From the NCBI GenBank assembly GCA_963995505.1, contig OZ023187.1, positions 627,501-691,500 on the forward strand: a stretch of 64,000 bases of DNA, read 5' to 3'. A model generated the notes under the pieces. It did no database searches and had not been told where the DNA came from. It was given only the letters and a program-made list of their open reading frames with translations. A program made the position numbers and the translations under genes. Positions 20,380-32,623 of the stretch are shown here, piece by piece (position 1 is the stretch's first letter; the number at the start of each line of letters is the position of its first letter). This DNA is from Hypericum androsaemum. Taxonomy: Eukaryota; Streptophyta; Magnoliopsida; Malpighiales; Hypericaceae.

Positions 20380-23300
20380 TCACCTGCCTTCTTTCTTCCT
20401 GCTGGTCTCCTTTGTGTCTTTTCCATGCTTTGGTTTTTCTTTTCCCCTTTTATGGCAGGGCAGGTCTTTTTCGATATCTTTTCCACGCCTTCTCTTTTCC
20501 GACTTGGTTTTCCGGCTGGCTCTTTTTTCGACTACATCATCCTGGATAACAGGCAGCCACTTGGTTCCGAATGTCCTGCCGATTGGAGTTACCCCACACT
20601 TCACAATCGCCGCATCATCTAATGGAACCATGCGTCTGATGCTGCTGCTGCTGCTGCCGTAATTCATCGCAGCAGAAAATTGAAACATGGCTTCATTGAG
20701 ATAGAATCGAGAGGGGCCGAAGTGACCACACCATAGGATTGTGTGCTCTGTTTGGAATAGAATGGACTCGTCATCGAAACTGTAGCTGCAACTAGAATCA
20801 AAATTTTCTCCAAGCTTGGTTTTGCACTGGCAGGTAACTGTGAGCAAGCGCCCTTTCCATGAACTAAAATTGTTGGGAACAGCTACAACCATGCAAAAGA
20901 TGAATCGAAGAGGATTAAGTAATCTCCTGAAGTTGGTCTTGACTGGAAAATTTGATCCCGTCTTGGAGTACTTGAACCACTTTGGCACTTCATTTCCTGG
21001 GAAACAAACATCTGCCTTTAATCCTGGTTCAATTTCTGAAGACGATTGGTACCTATTTTTGTGCTGCTCACTGGACACCTCTACTAAAGGAACCTGCACA
21101 ATAATAATAAAAATGTGTTGAGTGGAAGTCCGTGTGCATGCATCTATAAGAACTCAGAACTTGGTGAATGATTGCTTAATTTTTATTTACCATCTACTGC
21201 TGTTTCTATGCAAGAGAATACCTTACTAGAAACTAAGCAAATCTAGGGCTAACAAGCCAGCTAATAGCAACGGCTATATGGCCTTAATTACATTCAATCA
21301 TACTAGCCTTAATTACAGCTGTATACGAACTGGTTTATACATGACTTGAGTAAACACTATATACATAACTAATATATAAAGCAACAATGATGAGAATGAT
21401 GATCATGATCAACAAGACAACATAATCACTGGACATCTCTACTGAAGGAACCTGCATAATGAAAAAAATGTGAGTGGAAGTCCGTGTTCATGCATCTGTA
21501 AAAGCTCAGAACTTGGTGAATGATTACTTAATTTTTATTTACCATCTACTGTTGTTTCTATGCAAGAGAATACCTTACTAGAAACTAAGCAAATCTAGGA
21601 CTAACAAGCCAGCTAATGGCCTTAATAACATTCAATCATACAGCTAGTGACAGCCGTATACGAACTGGTCTATACATGACCGAGTAATCACCATATACAA
21701 AACTAATATATACAGCAACAATGATGAGAATGAAGATCAATATGAATATGATCATGATCAATAACATATTCATTCAACAGTATCTCACTGCATTCATATG
21801 TATGTGTGTGTGTGTGAGACAGAGAGATGAATATACCAAAACGAATTGAACTCTCAGCCAGAAGTCTCTCCAGATATTGCTCCTCGCTTCTTGTTCCAAA
21901 TTGAAGCAGTTGTCAAACTTCAAGTGCAACTTTTCAGGTATTGATTGGATATGAATTTTAAGATCATTTTTTCCGAATGACCTGTGAGTATACTTTTGCA
22001 GAGATGTGCAGTTCGATGCATCTAGGTACCGCAGGCTCGATGGAAGCTCTGGTATATAACTGAGACTCTTGCAATTGGACAAGTAAATTCCGAAGAGATT
22101 GGTAAGGCACTTGATATCCTCCGGTAAGCTCTTTAAATTGCTTCTCTGCAAGTACATTTCTGTGAGCGACACTAAGCTTTTTAAAGAAACAAGTGCATCG
22201 CCTTTGTACCCCTGACAACTCAATTCCAACAGCGAGCTGAGGTGAGTTATTGATTCTGAGAGGATATTCAATGGACTTCCTCCAATAATAAGCAACTCAA
22301 GAGACTTCAAATCACCGAAATTGGCTGGAAGAGTCGACAGTTTCGAGCACCCGCCAATGTCAAGCTCTTTAAGATTTTTCAGCTCGTTAATGCTGTCCGG
22401 CAGCCCCTCAAGCTCTTCACAGCCGCACAACAGCAAGTCTTCGAGTTGAGATAGTCCTTGAATTGACGGAGGCAATGCTTTGATCTTCGTAAACGAAAGA
22501 TTCAATGAAATCAGATTCCGTGGAAGCTGTGGAAGATCTCTGATTTTTGAGCAGCCCATGAGCGACAGAATCTCCAGCTTTGTCAATTGTGAGAGTTCTG
22601 GTAACCCAGTAAGACTTCCGTTACCATGCAAAACAATGTACTTGATTTCCACTAGGTGCTGTATTGAATCTGGAATGCCTTTTAAGTTCTTGCAAAAGGG
22701 TACAGATAGTGTCTCCAACTTCAATGCGTTTCTGAAGTTAGGAAGAGTGGTCAAGTCCTTGGAGCCAGAGAGGTCTACAGATTTCAGGTTCGGGAGGCAC
22801 GGCTGCAACAATTGAAGAGTAAAATGAGTATTGTATTAACTAAGCTGTGAGCAATTTAATTGTAACGCCTCATGAATTCTTCTGCATGAGAAAGAGTGCA
22901 GTTTATGGCTAAAGACATGGAAAGAAAAGCATAGAATAGACAATTCAACGAATATTCACAGAAGAGGGGGACTGAATCAGGTTACCTCAACTTCACCAGT
23001 CCAAAGTTGTTTAAGTTGGCTGTTAACCATGCGAAGTTCGACAAGACTCTCAGGATTAAACCGTGGCGGCAGAGACGACAGAGGGTATAGGTCCCATCGC
23101 AAGTACAACAATCCGTCAGGAAGATACTTGAGGCCCCCTGGAAGAGAAATTCCGTTTTTGCTAAAGGCCCCGTGAAAGTGTAGGACTCTTAGCCCTGTCA
23201 TCTTCTTGAAGACTCTGGACTTCAATTTGATACTAGCGTCCTTGGACAAGTCCATTGATATGACTTCTATGCTCCTTGTCCCTTGTGTCTCCTAACCATT

Positions 23301-25331
23301 CATACATGGAAGATAAAGAGATTATTGCAAAGCTGCAAAGACAAGCATAAGCCTATAGCTTTGCTCTACCAGCTGCAATTACAAGAGACAATGACTCCTA
23401 AAAGCAACACTGATATCTGGTTTAAAATCTGCATCGTGATGTGGAAATTTTTCTCGAACAATAAACTTAAAAAGGAAGCCAACAAACTCTCAATTACCTG
23501 GTTTTTTGTCAGTAACTCTGCAATTTCTTTGTACCTCCATAATCGGCTAGGTCTTCCGGTCGCTTTAATCCCTTCATGAAAAACAATATGTTGACCCATC
23601 TGTTTTACCAAATCATGCATCCGCAACGTGTGGTCTGAAATGGTTATCAAAGCCTTATCAATAAGGCAAGCAATTCCTCTTACAGCATAAAATCCGCAGG
23701 CATCTAGTATACTTTCAACACGATCTTTATTCCAACCGTCCATAAGACATGCAATATCAAGAAATATGTTCTTCTCGGTATCTTCTAGCCCATCAAAGGA
23801 AGTCCTCAAGATCTTCATGATCTGCAAGTCGGGGATATCACTTAGCTTTGCCAACTCGCTCTTCCAAATGGTTATATCCTTGTCAAAAAGATTACGACCT
23901 AGAACCACGAGAGCCAAGGGTAAGCCTTGTGTGTATTTGATGGCCTCTTTCAATAACTCCATCTGATCTGTTGTAGGCTGCCTTTGCTTGAAGATATGAA
24001 GCTGAAGGAGTTGAAGGGCTTCATGATCATTCAACTTTTGGACTTCGTATACTTGTTCACACACATTCTTAAGAACTTGTTTGTCTCTGCTTGTTGCGAT
24101 TATCTTACTCTGTGGACAGTAGAAGCTGCAACCCCCTATCAGTTCTATCAATTGGCTTGTATCGCTTACATCATCGAGTATGATCAAAACTCTTTTTCTT
24201 CTTAGCTTCCTCTGAATGTCACCGCGGAAGATGATCGGAGGACCTTCGTTTTGATCATGTTTTCCAAGGAGTTGGGAGAGCAGATACTTGCGCAGACGGT
24301 TCAATTCGCGCCTTTCTGCAAACTCTCCTACATTCTCAACAAAGCAAGCTCCATCAAAGTTCTTGGAGATGCGATAGTATAGTTTCTCAGCAAGTGTTGT
24401 TTTGCCTGAACCTCCCATCCCCCATATTCCTATACATCTCACTTCTGGCAAGGACATGAGTGATTCAACTACATCCACGCGTTCGATTCCAATGAAGCGC
24501 CTATGTGAATCATCTGAAGACAATTGACCTAGAATTGATTGTACACGGTTGAGAAGCTTCTCTATAATTTTTCCCTCGGATCTAATCAAGCAAACAACAA
24601 CGTATCATTAGCTATTTCCCAAAAAGAACTGACAAAGGCCGTCAGGATTATGCATGCACACGCACATAAAGGATCATAGTGTAGCAACAGAGAGAAGAGA
24701 GAAACAAACAAAGGTTCTGTTCCTACTTGATACAGCCTTGATGCATATTAAAACAGAGGAAGCAGCTTCGAGCCTGTCGTTTGCATGAACTGGAAGGATA
24801 TGAAGGGTAATTGAAGCATATGCGTGTACTAGAAGCGAAGAGGATTAAGAAAAGGAGTTACATTTGATTAGAAGCCCAGCCGGAGAGATCGGCAGCTTGC
24901 TTCAAAGCGTGCCGCCAACTCTTCTCCTTATCTGCATACCGATTATCTTTAATAAGCCTCCCAAACCCATTGCCGAAAGCACCGGTCTGGTTCCGAACGT
25001 TAGTCGGCTCTACTCCCTGCAGAAACACAGGCAGCACCGTCTGACCATCCGCTTCCTTGCACTCCATGATCCTGACCAGTTCATCCAGACACCACCTGGA
25101 GTCTGCGTAGTTCTGCGAGAAGACGACCACCGATAACTGAGACTCGGAGATCTTATTGGAGAGCGTAGGTGAGATCTCTTCCCCTGCTTTGAGCCCCTTG
25201 TCCGTGAATGCATCGATGCCATTCCTCTCCAGAGCCGCCCGGAGGTGGCTGGTGAAGCTCTTCCGAGTGTCTTTCCCTCTGATTTTAATGAAAACGTCGT
25301 GCTTTATCAGTGCAGCTGTATCGGAAGCCAT
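20380..25331 (-). CDS. TNL-2: intact TIR-NB-LRR immune receptor
   Basis: Five exons on minus: 25331-24862, 24581-23498, 23291-22986, 22802-21837, 21093-20380, all GT-AG, summing in frame to about 1179 residues. TIR residues about 10-155 (GKDTRKSFTSHL; SRWCLDELVRI with the catalytic Glu). NB-ARC in exon 2: P-loop GMGGSGKTT, kinase-2 LIILDDVSD, RNBS-B SKIIATSRD, GLPLALVVLG, RNBS-D FLDIACLMDG, MHDLVKQMG. Exon 4 holds about ten LRRs. Exon 5 carries a post-LRR C-JID-like domain (CFPGNEVPKW to GTKWLPV) and a Lys/Arg-rich tail, a likely nuclear signal. The first beta strand reads FIKIRG where paralogues have FISFRG or FVNFRG. TNLs recognise pathogen signals and trigger EDS1-dependent immunity; the ligand is unknown. 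Start: ATG of MASDTAAL, aligned with the paralogues. Confidence 0.92.
21069..21775. repeat. 358-bp tandem duplication in intron 4 of TNL-2
   Basis: Copy 1 21069-21426, copy 2 21427 to about 21775. Both contain the intron 4/exon 5 acceptor on minus followed by GTTCCTT. TNL-3 has only one copy, so this is a TNL-2 gain or a TNL-3 loss. The duplication creates a second possible acceptor at 21452. Confidence 0.85.
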
Positions 25332-26585
25332 TGATAACATTTTCGAATATAAAGGAATAACTAGCAAATTTTTTTAGTGAATGATCTAAGCTATTTGAAG
25401 TCAATGCACGTCTCTTCTATAATTAATTGATCGAGGTTCATACTCTTGTTTATAGCGAGAGAACGTCACAGATCGAACAAATGGCAGTTGTTTAGGAGAT
25501 AATTAGAAAGGAAATTTCCAAGCTGCCCAGTGATTAATAATGTTAGCGATAGTGATGTTTATGCATTTTCTAAGAAGAGGCAATCTTATGGCCATTGGTT
25601 TATATAAAATCTATTGTCGGTACATGTTAGTCTCGCTGAGATATAACTAATCCGGCGCTTTGGTCACGTAAAAAAAGTCGGTAAAATCAGAAGTAGATAT
25701 AAGACATGCTCGGAACTTGGTTGGAAGTTCATTTCGGGTCAAAGCTGATTTCAGTTAGTTTTTTGTTTATACGCACATGGGCCACTTAGACCGATTCATC
25801 CGATTTTGAGCTGGATAAATTTTTTGAAAGCTGGTACAACTCTCTCAATAACTATTTTATACTGCTACGTTTACAATGACTCGAATTCGAGACCTGACAA
25901 TCTGAATTTAGTTAGTTATTTTAAGCTATAGATTCAGAATCAGCAGGTGTGTCTTCTATTCCCTTTGAGTTGATAGCTTAGCAATTGGTTGTTTTAAGCT
26001 ATGGAATTCTGATCCTTGAAATTCCGACCTTAAAAACCCACCTATTTCTTTACGTAAAAACCCAAAAAAAAAGAGACATCATATTGATCCTCCAATGTGT
26101 TACATGAAGGAAGGATAGGTGCGAGACTTACCTGAGGCGACGGCCGAAGAATCGGAGCTGGGTGATTTGACGTCATGCGTGCGAATTGGTCCAGACGATT
26201 AAAAGAGGGCTTTAGGGATTTTGACTTTCCCAAGTCAATCCTGCGAGCAGTAACGGCTATCTTTGGAAGCGCGCGTGGGTCGTGCGAAGTGCTCACTGCT
26301 CTGGTGTTGGGCTGCGGCTTTTTTGGTTTATTTCATTTAGGAAAAAAAACACATTAATACTTCGTGGCATCGAAAAATCACATGAATATTTAAGTAGTTT
26401 AAAACGTATTAATAGAGTCATATTTTTTTAATTAAATTTTTTAGAAGTTCGGAAAGTTGACTAGACTCTCCACATCAAAACGACGTCGTTTTTGGCAATG
26501 ATGTGGTATACCACATTTGCGAGTGAAACATGACATGACTAAAATATCAAACAATCTCTGATTTGTTTATAATTCTTAAAAAAAA
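25332..26585. other. TNL-2 upstream region and intergenic DNA
   Basis: 25332-25610 aligns with the region upstream of TNL-3 (37945 to about 38266) and ends near a TATA-like tttatataaaatc at 25600-25611, about 270 bp before the start codon. Beyond 25611 the homology stops and the sequence is AT-rich. A short minus frame at 26042-26296 has no recognisable product. Confidence 0.5.
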
Positions 26586-27972
26586 GGATAAAGACACTTT
26601 TTTTGGGTGAAATTTAAATTGTTTTCACAATTTCGGATCTTAGACGGTCATGGGATTCGATCCTCCCACCTCATGCTTAAGGACTGACACCGTATCCATC
26701 AGACCATACATGAGTTGGTAGGATAAAGACATTTTACTATACTGTATTATATGAAATAGACACTTTGTACCATCTATTATAGAAATATCCTCTTCAGTAT
26801 CTTGTATTATTATTCAAAGATACTTTAGTACTGACTTTTGTTGATGATGACATTGCAAAATAGATGATGTGTCATATAATATTAAAAAATTTAATAAATA
26901 TTTGTTATGTAAAAGACTGATATAACCTCACCTTCAATCTTACACCCCCAGCACCAAACCTCAAAACTCCATCTCCATAGCTTCTTCTTGATTATGAAGC
27001 TGGATCCAAAATACAGGAATCGACGAGGAGCCCGCTAGCGGTGTTGTCCCCTCCCACTCGTCCTCGTCACAAATTGATTTAGCACCCTTACAATTTTAAC
27101 AAAAGAATCCATGGTTGTTCAGTTTTTGGTCCATGGACAAGACATGGAAGTTTGGTTTAGGAATTCCATCGAATAGTTGGTGTGCAACTTTCGAAATAGA
27201 TAACTTTAGTTGCTATTGAAGCAATTGAACTTAGATTTCAATCAACAAGCAAAATTGGAAGTAGGCGAGCACCGAAGTCATCTCCACGTCGCTCGAGATC
27301 GATCGATCCCAAGGCGGCTCACCGACGGCCCCTTGCTCTGGCCCGACCTCGAAACCTTCGGGTGTTGTCGGGAGTTGAAACTCCCATAGACGAGGTAGAG
27401 ATAGAGTTGGAGCTTCGAGTGACTGGGTGGAGAGCTCCGGCAGCGACGACGGCTCCTCCTCCTATGTCCTCAATATCGCCTTCGCCGGAGAGGAGTAGTC
27501 CTCCAACGGCGAGGTCTTCAGATTATATGGTGGCGACAGAAAGAGTATTAGTAATTTTGTCAATGGTTTGAGTCGGAACCTTCATCCTTTTTGAAATTTC
27601 CTTGAGTTGGGTTCTCTAATTTTGTGAATCAGCTTTCCATTTCATTTTTATTTATTTAAATTGTAAATACGTATACTTTATTTTCGAATGTACCGTAAAT
27701 GTATACTTGAATGGAGATGGAGTTTGAAGTTGAAGATGAGGTTATATTAGTCTTTTAAATAACAAATATTTATTAAAATTTTTAATATTACATGACACAT
27801 CATCTATTTTGCCATGTCATCATTATCACATCAATAAAAGTCAAAATTGGGGTATTAAAGTGTCTTTGAACAATAATACAAGATATTAAAGTGGATATTT
27901 TCATGATAGAAGATACAAAATGTCTATTTCATATAATACAAGGTAGTAAAATGTCTTTATCCCTAAAAAAAA
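26577..27972. mobile_element. Mutator-like (Pack-type) TIR element with 9-bp target duplications
   Basis: Body 26586-27963. Long terminal inverted repeats of about 220 bp: the left arm (ggataaagacattttacta..., interrupted by a SINE) pairs with the right arm ending tagtaaaatgtctttatcc. Flanks are taaaaaaaa at 26577-26585 and 27964-27972, a 9-bp duplication expected for the Mutator superfamily. There is no transposase. The interior about 27240-27580 is GC-rich and unlike the arms, with no intact gene, as in Pack-MULEs that carry captured gene pieces. Confidence 0.8.
26597..26720 (-). mobile_element. tRNA-derived SINE inserted in the left arm of the TIR element
   Basis: Read on minus it starts TACCAACTCATG, has an A-box-like GGTCTGATGG, a B-box-like GGATCGAATCC about 35-40 bases later and ends in an A run. 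It is flanked by 11-bp direct repeats ggataaagaca (26586-26596 and 26721-26731) that duplicate the end of the TIR. Length about 124 bp. This fits a short interspersed element inserted by LINE machinery. Confidence 0.75.
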
Positions 27973-28677
27973 CTCATCATCATCCTCCTCTTCCTTCACT
28001 CTCACACATTCATAGATGCCTTGCTCGGAACACGCAAGAACATCTCTTCGGCAAAGGACCGAGTCTCCGCAAGAACAATTTTGTGAAAGGATGAACGTAC
28101 ATACATTTGATACTAAGACCCTTACTATCATACCAACCAATTAAGGCCCATATGATCATAATTGGAGGAAGTGTTGAGCTCTTTTGCTCTTCTATTAGAG
28201 GCTCAATTGAAATTTGATGGGTCTCTCTTTCTCACGGTGGCCCTTATCTGGGCTAATAGATTATTAAAACATAGGCCCATACGCCTATGGTGTCCCTTCA
28301 AGTTCTCTAATGGGCTTCTTCACAGCTTTTGGTTGGGAGGGAAAAATGGGCCCATTCACAGCTTGTTTGGTTGGACTTGGACTCCCAACGGCACAAAAAA
28401 ATCATGTCGTACTTGCTTGATACTTCTGCATCTTCGGATTGAGGCGCCGTGCAGCCCGTGCTTCCTGATAATCAGTTCAGCAGAACAAATACTCTCCCGA
28501 TACTCGAATCCGAGACCTTGGAATCTCAAGCCTCAGCAATAACCATCTCATCAGCACAAGAGTATCAACTCAGAGTCTCCGACTACCATCATCTGCATAA
28601 ATCATCAATTATGTATGAGCGTATTCGATTTATGGAGGAAAGAAAAAAGGTTTCCTTGGAAACCAAGTAAAATAGAA
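27973..28677. other. Intergenic, no gene recognised
   Basis: Contains an open frame of 126 codons at 28162-28542 without any recognisable domain. No repeat structure seen. Confidence 0.45.
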
Positions 28678-28910
28678 TTAGGAACATAAAGGGAGGTGAT
28701 AAGACCTCATTGGAAACTGGGGAGCAACCATAAAATGCTCTCTCCATTTTGATCTCATGATCATGAACTGCTCTTCCTCTTCGTCATATCCCCGCTTTCT
28801 CGTTTGCGATCTCTTCACAGTGCTGGCTCTTTCTTTTACTTCTAGGGAGCTACCATCCTGAATCACAGGCAACCACTTGCCTCCAAACGTCCTACCGACT
28901 GGAGTTACCG
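28678..28910 (-). pseudogene. Isolated 3' fragment of a TNL gene
   Basis: The minus frame reads VTPVGRTFGGKWLPVIQD, closely matching the end of the post-LRR domain in TNL-2 and TNL-3 (VTPIGRTFGTKWLPVIQD), followed by its own basic then acidic tail (KRSQTRKRG, DEEEEQ). The sequence jumps at about 28911 to plus-strand glutaredoxin sequence. The tail differs from those of TNL-2 and TNL-3, so it is the remnant of another gene copy. No other exon lies nearby. Confidence 0.75.
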
Positions 28911-29485
28911 ACGCCCTTGAAAGATGGATCCTTTGGTGGTAATAGAGGTGGGGTTGATTTGTCGGGGGTTTGGATGAGGAGGGCGGTCTTGATTTTGTGG
29001 AGAGACTTGGGAGGTTTAAGGATTTGTGTCCTCCAAATGGGGAGAGCAAGATTGTGATCTACACGACGACATTGAGGGGGATAAGGAAGACCTTTGAGGA
29101 CTGCAATGTCGTGCGGTTTGCAATGGAGGGGTTCGGGGTGGCAATCTGCGAGCGGGACGTGTCGATGGATAGAGGGTTCAGGGAAGAGTTGGTGGAGCTG
29201 ATGGTGAGAGGGAATGTGCAGGACAAGATGGTGCTACCACGGGTGTTTGTTAAAGGGAAGTATGTGGGCGGGGTTGAGGAGGTGATGTGGATCGTGGAGG
29301 AACGTTTGATGGGAGAGTTGTTGAAAGGTTTGCCTAAGAAATGAGCAGGGGAATTGTGTGAAGGCTGCGGTGACGCTAGGTTCTTGCCGTGCTTTTCGTG
29401 TAATGGCAGTTGTAAGACAATGGTGGTGATAAAGGAGGAAGAAGAAGGCGGCGAACAGAAGCTTGGTTTCAGCTATTTAGCAAGG

Positions 29486-29964
29486 TGTTGCCGATAGTGA
29501 TTTGAACGAAAGGAAAAAAAGATGAAATATGAGATAAGAGAGAAGAAGAAAGAGAGTGAGGAGCAAAAATGTTTATTGATAGAGAAAGGAGAAAAACATG
29601 AAAGATAAAAGTTACGATAAAAATTATGAAGCTAAGAGTTTGGTGTTTTGTTTTGTGGGTCTCTTCATGCTTGTACTCGCTCTCCTTATATAAAATAAGC
29701 TTGCTCCAGCTCCATACAAAAACCCTAAGCTATTTTCAAACAAGAAAATTTAACATAGCCTTGGCCTAATAAGGAAAACATAAACTGCCGAACCTTGTAA
29801 CCCAATTTTGCCCTCCTTATGCGCCGAATTTGAAAAAGTGATAAACTACAAAATTGTAGATATATGTCTTCTCTTTCTTTGACTTTTAGAATCATGTCAA
29901 TCCGATACTTGAGCCGAAATCTACGGCCTTTTTACCAAAATAGATTCAGCAGATCCGCGAATTC
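29486..29964 (-). repeat. 3' LTR of the element in the glutaredoxin pseudogene
   Basis: Shares long blocks with 31972-32549, including gataagagagaagaagaaagagagtg and the stretch through aaatagattcagc; shorter at its outer end. Confidence 0.75.
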
Positions 29965-31971
29965 ATTGGAATGACCATATAAATGTTTTTGAAGATCCCT
30001 AAGCATTTGCTTTTGTTTCTGGATTTTTCGCTCCAACCTTCTTCGTTGAGTCTTCGTTAGAGTCGGTCGATGAGACTTCAAACACTTGCCATCCGAGTGT
30101 GCATTCGGCTTTCTTGGCATCTCCTTATGCACAGACTTCGTATGATAACTTGGAGACCTGGTAGGCCGATCACTCCTTGTAGGACCGCAAAAGTTCTTCC
30201 TTCGGCACCCAAACCTTGAAGGACTTCTTTCTCTAGAGAACTCCTTGCTCGGTCTCCAATCGAGTAACCACATCCCTCTTAACCCATGCGTACTCAGGCT
30301 GCCTTTTTCTGTTGCCGGCCAATTTTGACCGTGTGACTTGAGAACACTCCCTGTAATTTGAAACCTTTAACATTCGAATTTGAACCAACACTTTAGGTTG
30401 TTGCCTCGTACTCTTTCTTGGGTGAGGAGGATTTGAAGACTTGGCTTTATCATCCTTCACCTTCTTGTCATGTGCACGTCTTGCCCCCAGGCCGAGATAA
30501 TTTTGGCCGATGTATGAGCTTCGACTGCAATGTTGCAACGTTCCTCATGCCCCCCGGGTGAGATTGAATTCTGACTGTAGACTTTTCCCCCTATGTCTTT
30601 CCATTGAGTTAGGACAGAATAGGGCAAGCGAAGGTGGCTTATTGCAGGTGGAACGAAGGGTGACTCAGATCTCCGCAACAGATGACTCGGCGGAGGTCCC
30701 AAAATTCCCTTTGCTAGTGAAGGCCCAAAGATTCTCTTAGCCGGCGGAATCCCTAGAATGCCTTTTATATTTGATACAACACTTAGGGTTGTCTCGGCCT
30801 TCGATGTGACTTGTGTCGGGAATAACTCTTCCTTTTTCTTGAATGTGGGTCTTGCAAGCTGGATGGCCGTGGTGTCGGCCAACTGTTGACTTGTCGTGTC
30901 TTGCCCCCCATTGCTTTGTTGATGGGTTGGAATAGAGTTGGATGAGCAATAATTGATGATTGAATTGATGTCTTTGTCTCGTTTTAACAACTTATGAGGC
31001 GGATCGCCTACTGGTGTCGTCGAACCGAACGGGCCAAACAAAGGTTTGTTTTCCTCGATACCTCGATCATAAGAATCCCAAGGCACCCTCAAAATCATCC
31101 TAGAACATAGTCTCTCAAAATAACCTTTGCTCCACATAAATTTCTTATAGTTGATCATGGTTGGACAAGATAAATTGAAAATTTTGAAACCAACTTACAG
31201 AACGACCTATCTTCGGTATTTTAGTCTTAAAATCTTCGTCCGAACTCAGATTGAATCGATCTTGGTGTTTTTGCAAAGCTGAGAGACAGATCTTCAATTT
31301 TATCTGAAATAGCCGTCTCCTAATTTGGCCAAAAAAAGACCAAGACGCCCTCCAAAGCCGACTGTACTTCTCAATCATACAGATCAATCAATCTTTAGTT
31401 CTTCATCCTTATTAGAATATGCAATTCAACAATGGTTTCGCTGCTTTCACTAGCTGGGTAAGTTGAGAAAGAAAAGGGATGAAGATCGCTTCCTTTCTTT
31501 CCCTCAAACACTGTGGTTTAAGTCTGATAATAGAACGGCCGGCCCGCCTGGCCACTATGAATGAATATTATGTCAATAGAGTCAGTCTTTCCGAAAAACC
31601 TTGACACGAAGCGCAGCCAGCGATGGGCGCGACTAGGAATGAATGTCATTGTAACCAGATGGGTTTCACTCATTTCGGCCATATCTTCCTGGTACGAACT
31701 CCGATTTTGGCGTTCTTAGTGTCCACAGAAAGAGGAAACAACGATCTTCAATTTTGGTGAAGAAAGCTTCTTCAGATTCAGCTCCAAAAAGGGCCGAAAC
31801 TCCCTCCAAATCCGGCTGACCTTGCTGGACATTCCTTTTCAACACAACTTTTGACCGATTTTGTCTCTTTTGAGGAAGGACTCGAAACCGTATGTGGAAA
31901 CTCGTGTATTTGGACACAACTATCGCTCTTCTCAGATGCCCTCCTTAGTCCCACCGAGCGTGCCAAAAAAC

Positions 31972-32549
31972 TGTTGCCGATAAATTGTGATAGAACGTCG
32001 GAAACGATATTAGAAATGTGTCCAGAGTGGTCGTCCCAAGAGTGATTCAAACGAAAGGGAGAAAAGACGAAATACGGGATAAGAGAGAAGAAGAAAGAGA
32101 GTGGGGAGCAAAAATGTTTATTGATAGAGAAAGGAGAAAAATATGAAAGATAAAAGCTACGAAGCTACATAAGATAAAAGCTACGATAAAAGCTATGAAG
32201 CTAAGAGTTTGGTATTTTATTTTGTGGGTCTTTTCATACTTGTACCTAGCTCTCCTTATATAGAATAAGCTTGCCCCAGTCCGAGCCCTATACAAAAACC
32301 CTAGGCCATTTTCAAATAGAAAAATTTAACATAGCCTCGGCCTAATAAGGAAAACATAAACTGCCGAACCTTGTAACCCAATTTTGACCTCCTTATGCGC
32401 CAAATTTGGAAAAGTGATAACTACAAAGTTGTAGATCTCTGTCTTTTCTTTCTATGACTTTTGGAATCACGTCAATCTGATACTTGAGCCGAAAACTACG
32501 GCCTTTTTACAAAATAGATTCAGCAAATCCGCGAATTAATTTTCCGCTT
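31972..32549 (-). repeat. 5' LTR of the element in the glutaredoxin pseudogene
   Basis: Begins tgttgccgataaattg on plus (the LTR end on minus) and runs to the caagg duplication. About 100 bp longer than its partner, so one LTR has suffered a deletion. Confidence 0.75.
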
Positions 32550-32623
32550 CAAGGAATGGGGTTGTTGTCAGGTGTCCTGATTGTAACGAAAACGGACTTA
32601 TTTTGTGTCCCATCTGTAGCTGA

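Larger units (their letters stand above)
29486..32549 (-). mobile_element. Non-autonomous LTR retrotransposon (Ty3/gypsy-like guess) in the glutaredoxin pseudogene
   Basis: Flanked by caagg at 29481-29485 and 32550-32554. Two related LTRs: about 29486-29964 and 31972-32549, the left lacking roughly 75 bp near its tgttgccgata end. Open frames on minus (31158-30457, 30538-30233, 30273-29932, overlapping and shifted) encode basic proteins, one with LTKTQRRRLERK and one with GYFERLCSRMILRV, which remind me of gag/linker stretches of plant gypsy-type elements. No RT, integrase or protease is seen. On minus, the sequence next to the 5' LTR is TTTTTTGGCACGCTCGG, in the place of a primer binding site. 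The far right end carries about ten bases not matched in the other LTR. Confidence 0.75.
28911..32623 (+). pseudogene. Glutaredoxin-like pseudogene split by an LTR element
   Basis: Parts 28911-29485 and 32550-32623. The sequence follows the intact gene at 18370 from about its codon 222 on. It lacks the N-terminal half, including the MGC start. A nonsense TGA at 29342-29344 follows GLPKK, where the functional copy has Arg. The Cys-rich end is interrupted after the codons matching LAR by the element at 29486-32549, and resumes at 32550 to its TGA at 32621-32623. It lies beside TNL-3 in the same convergent layout as the intact gene beside TNL-2, so it arose with that duplication. Confidence 0.88.

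Noticed and set aside
28162..28542. 126-codon frame
   Set aside because: No recognised domain, no paralogue in the window, no splice context.
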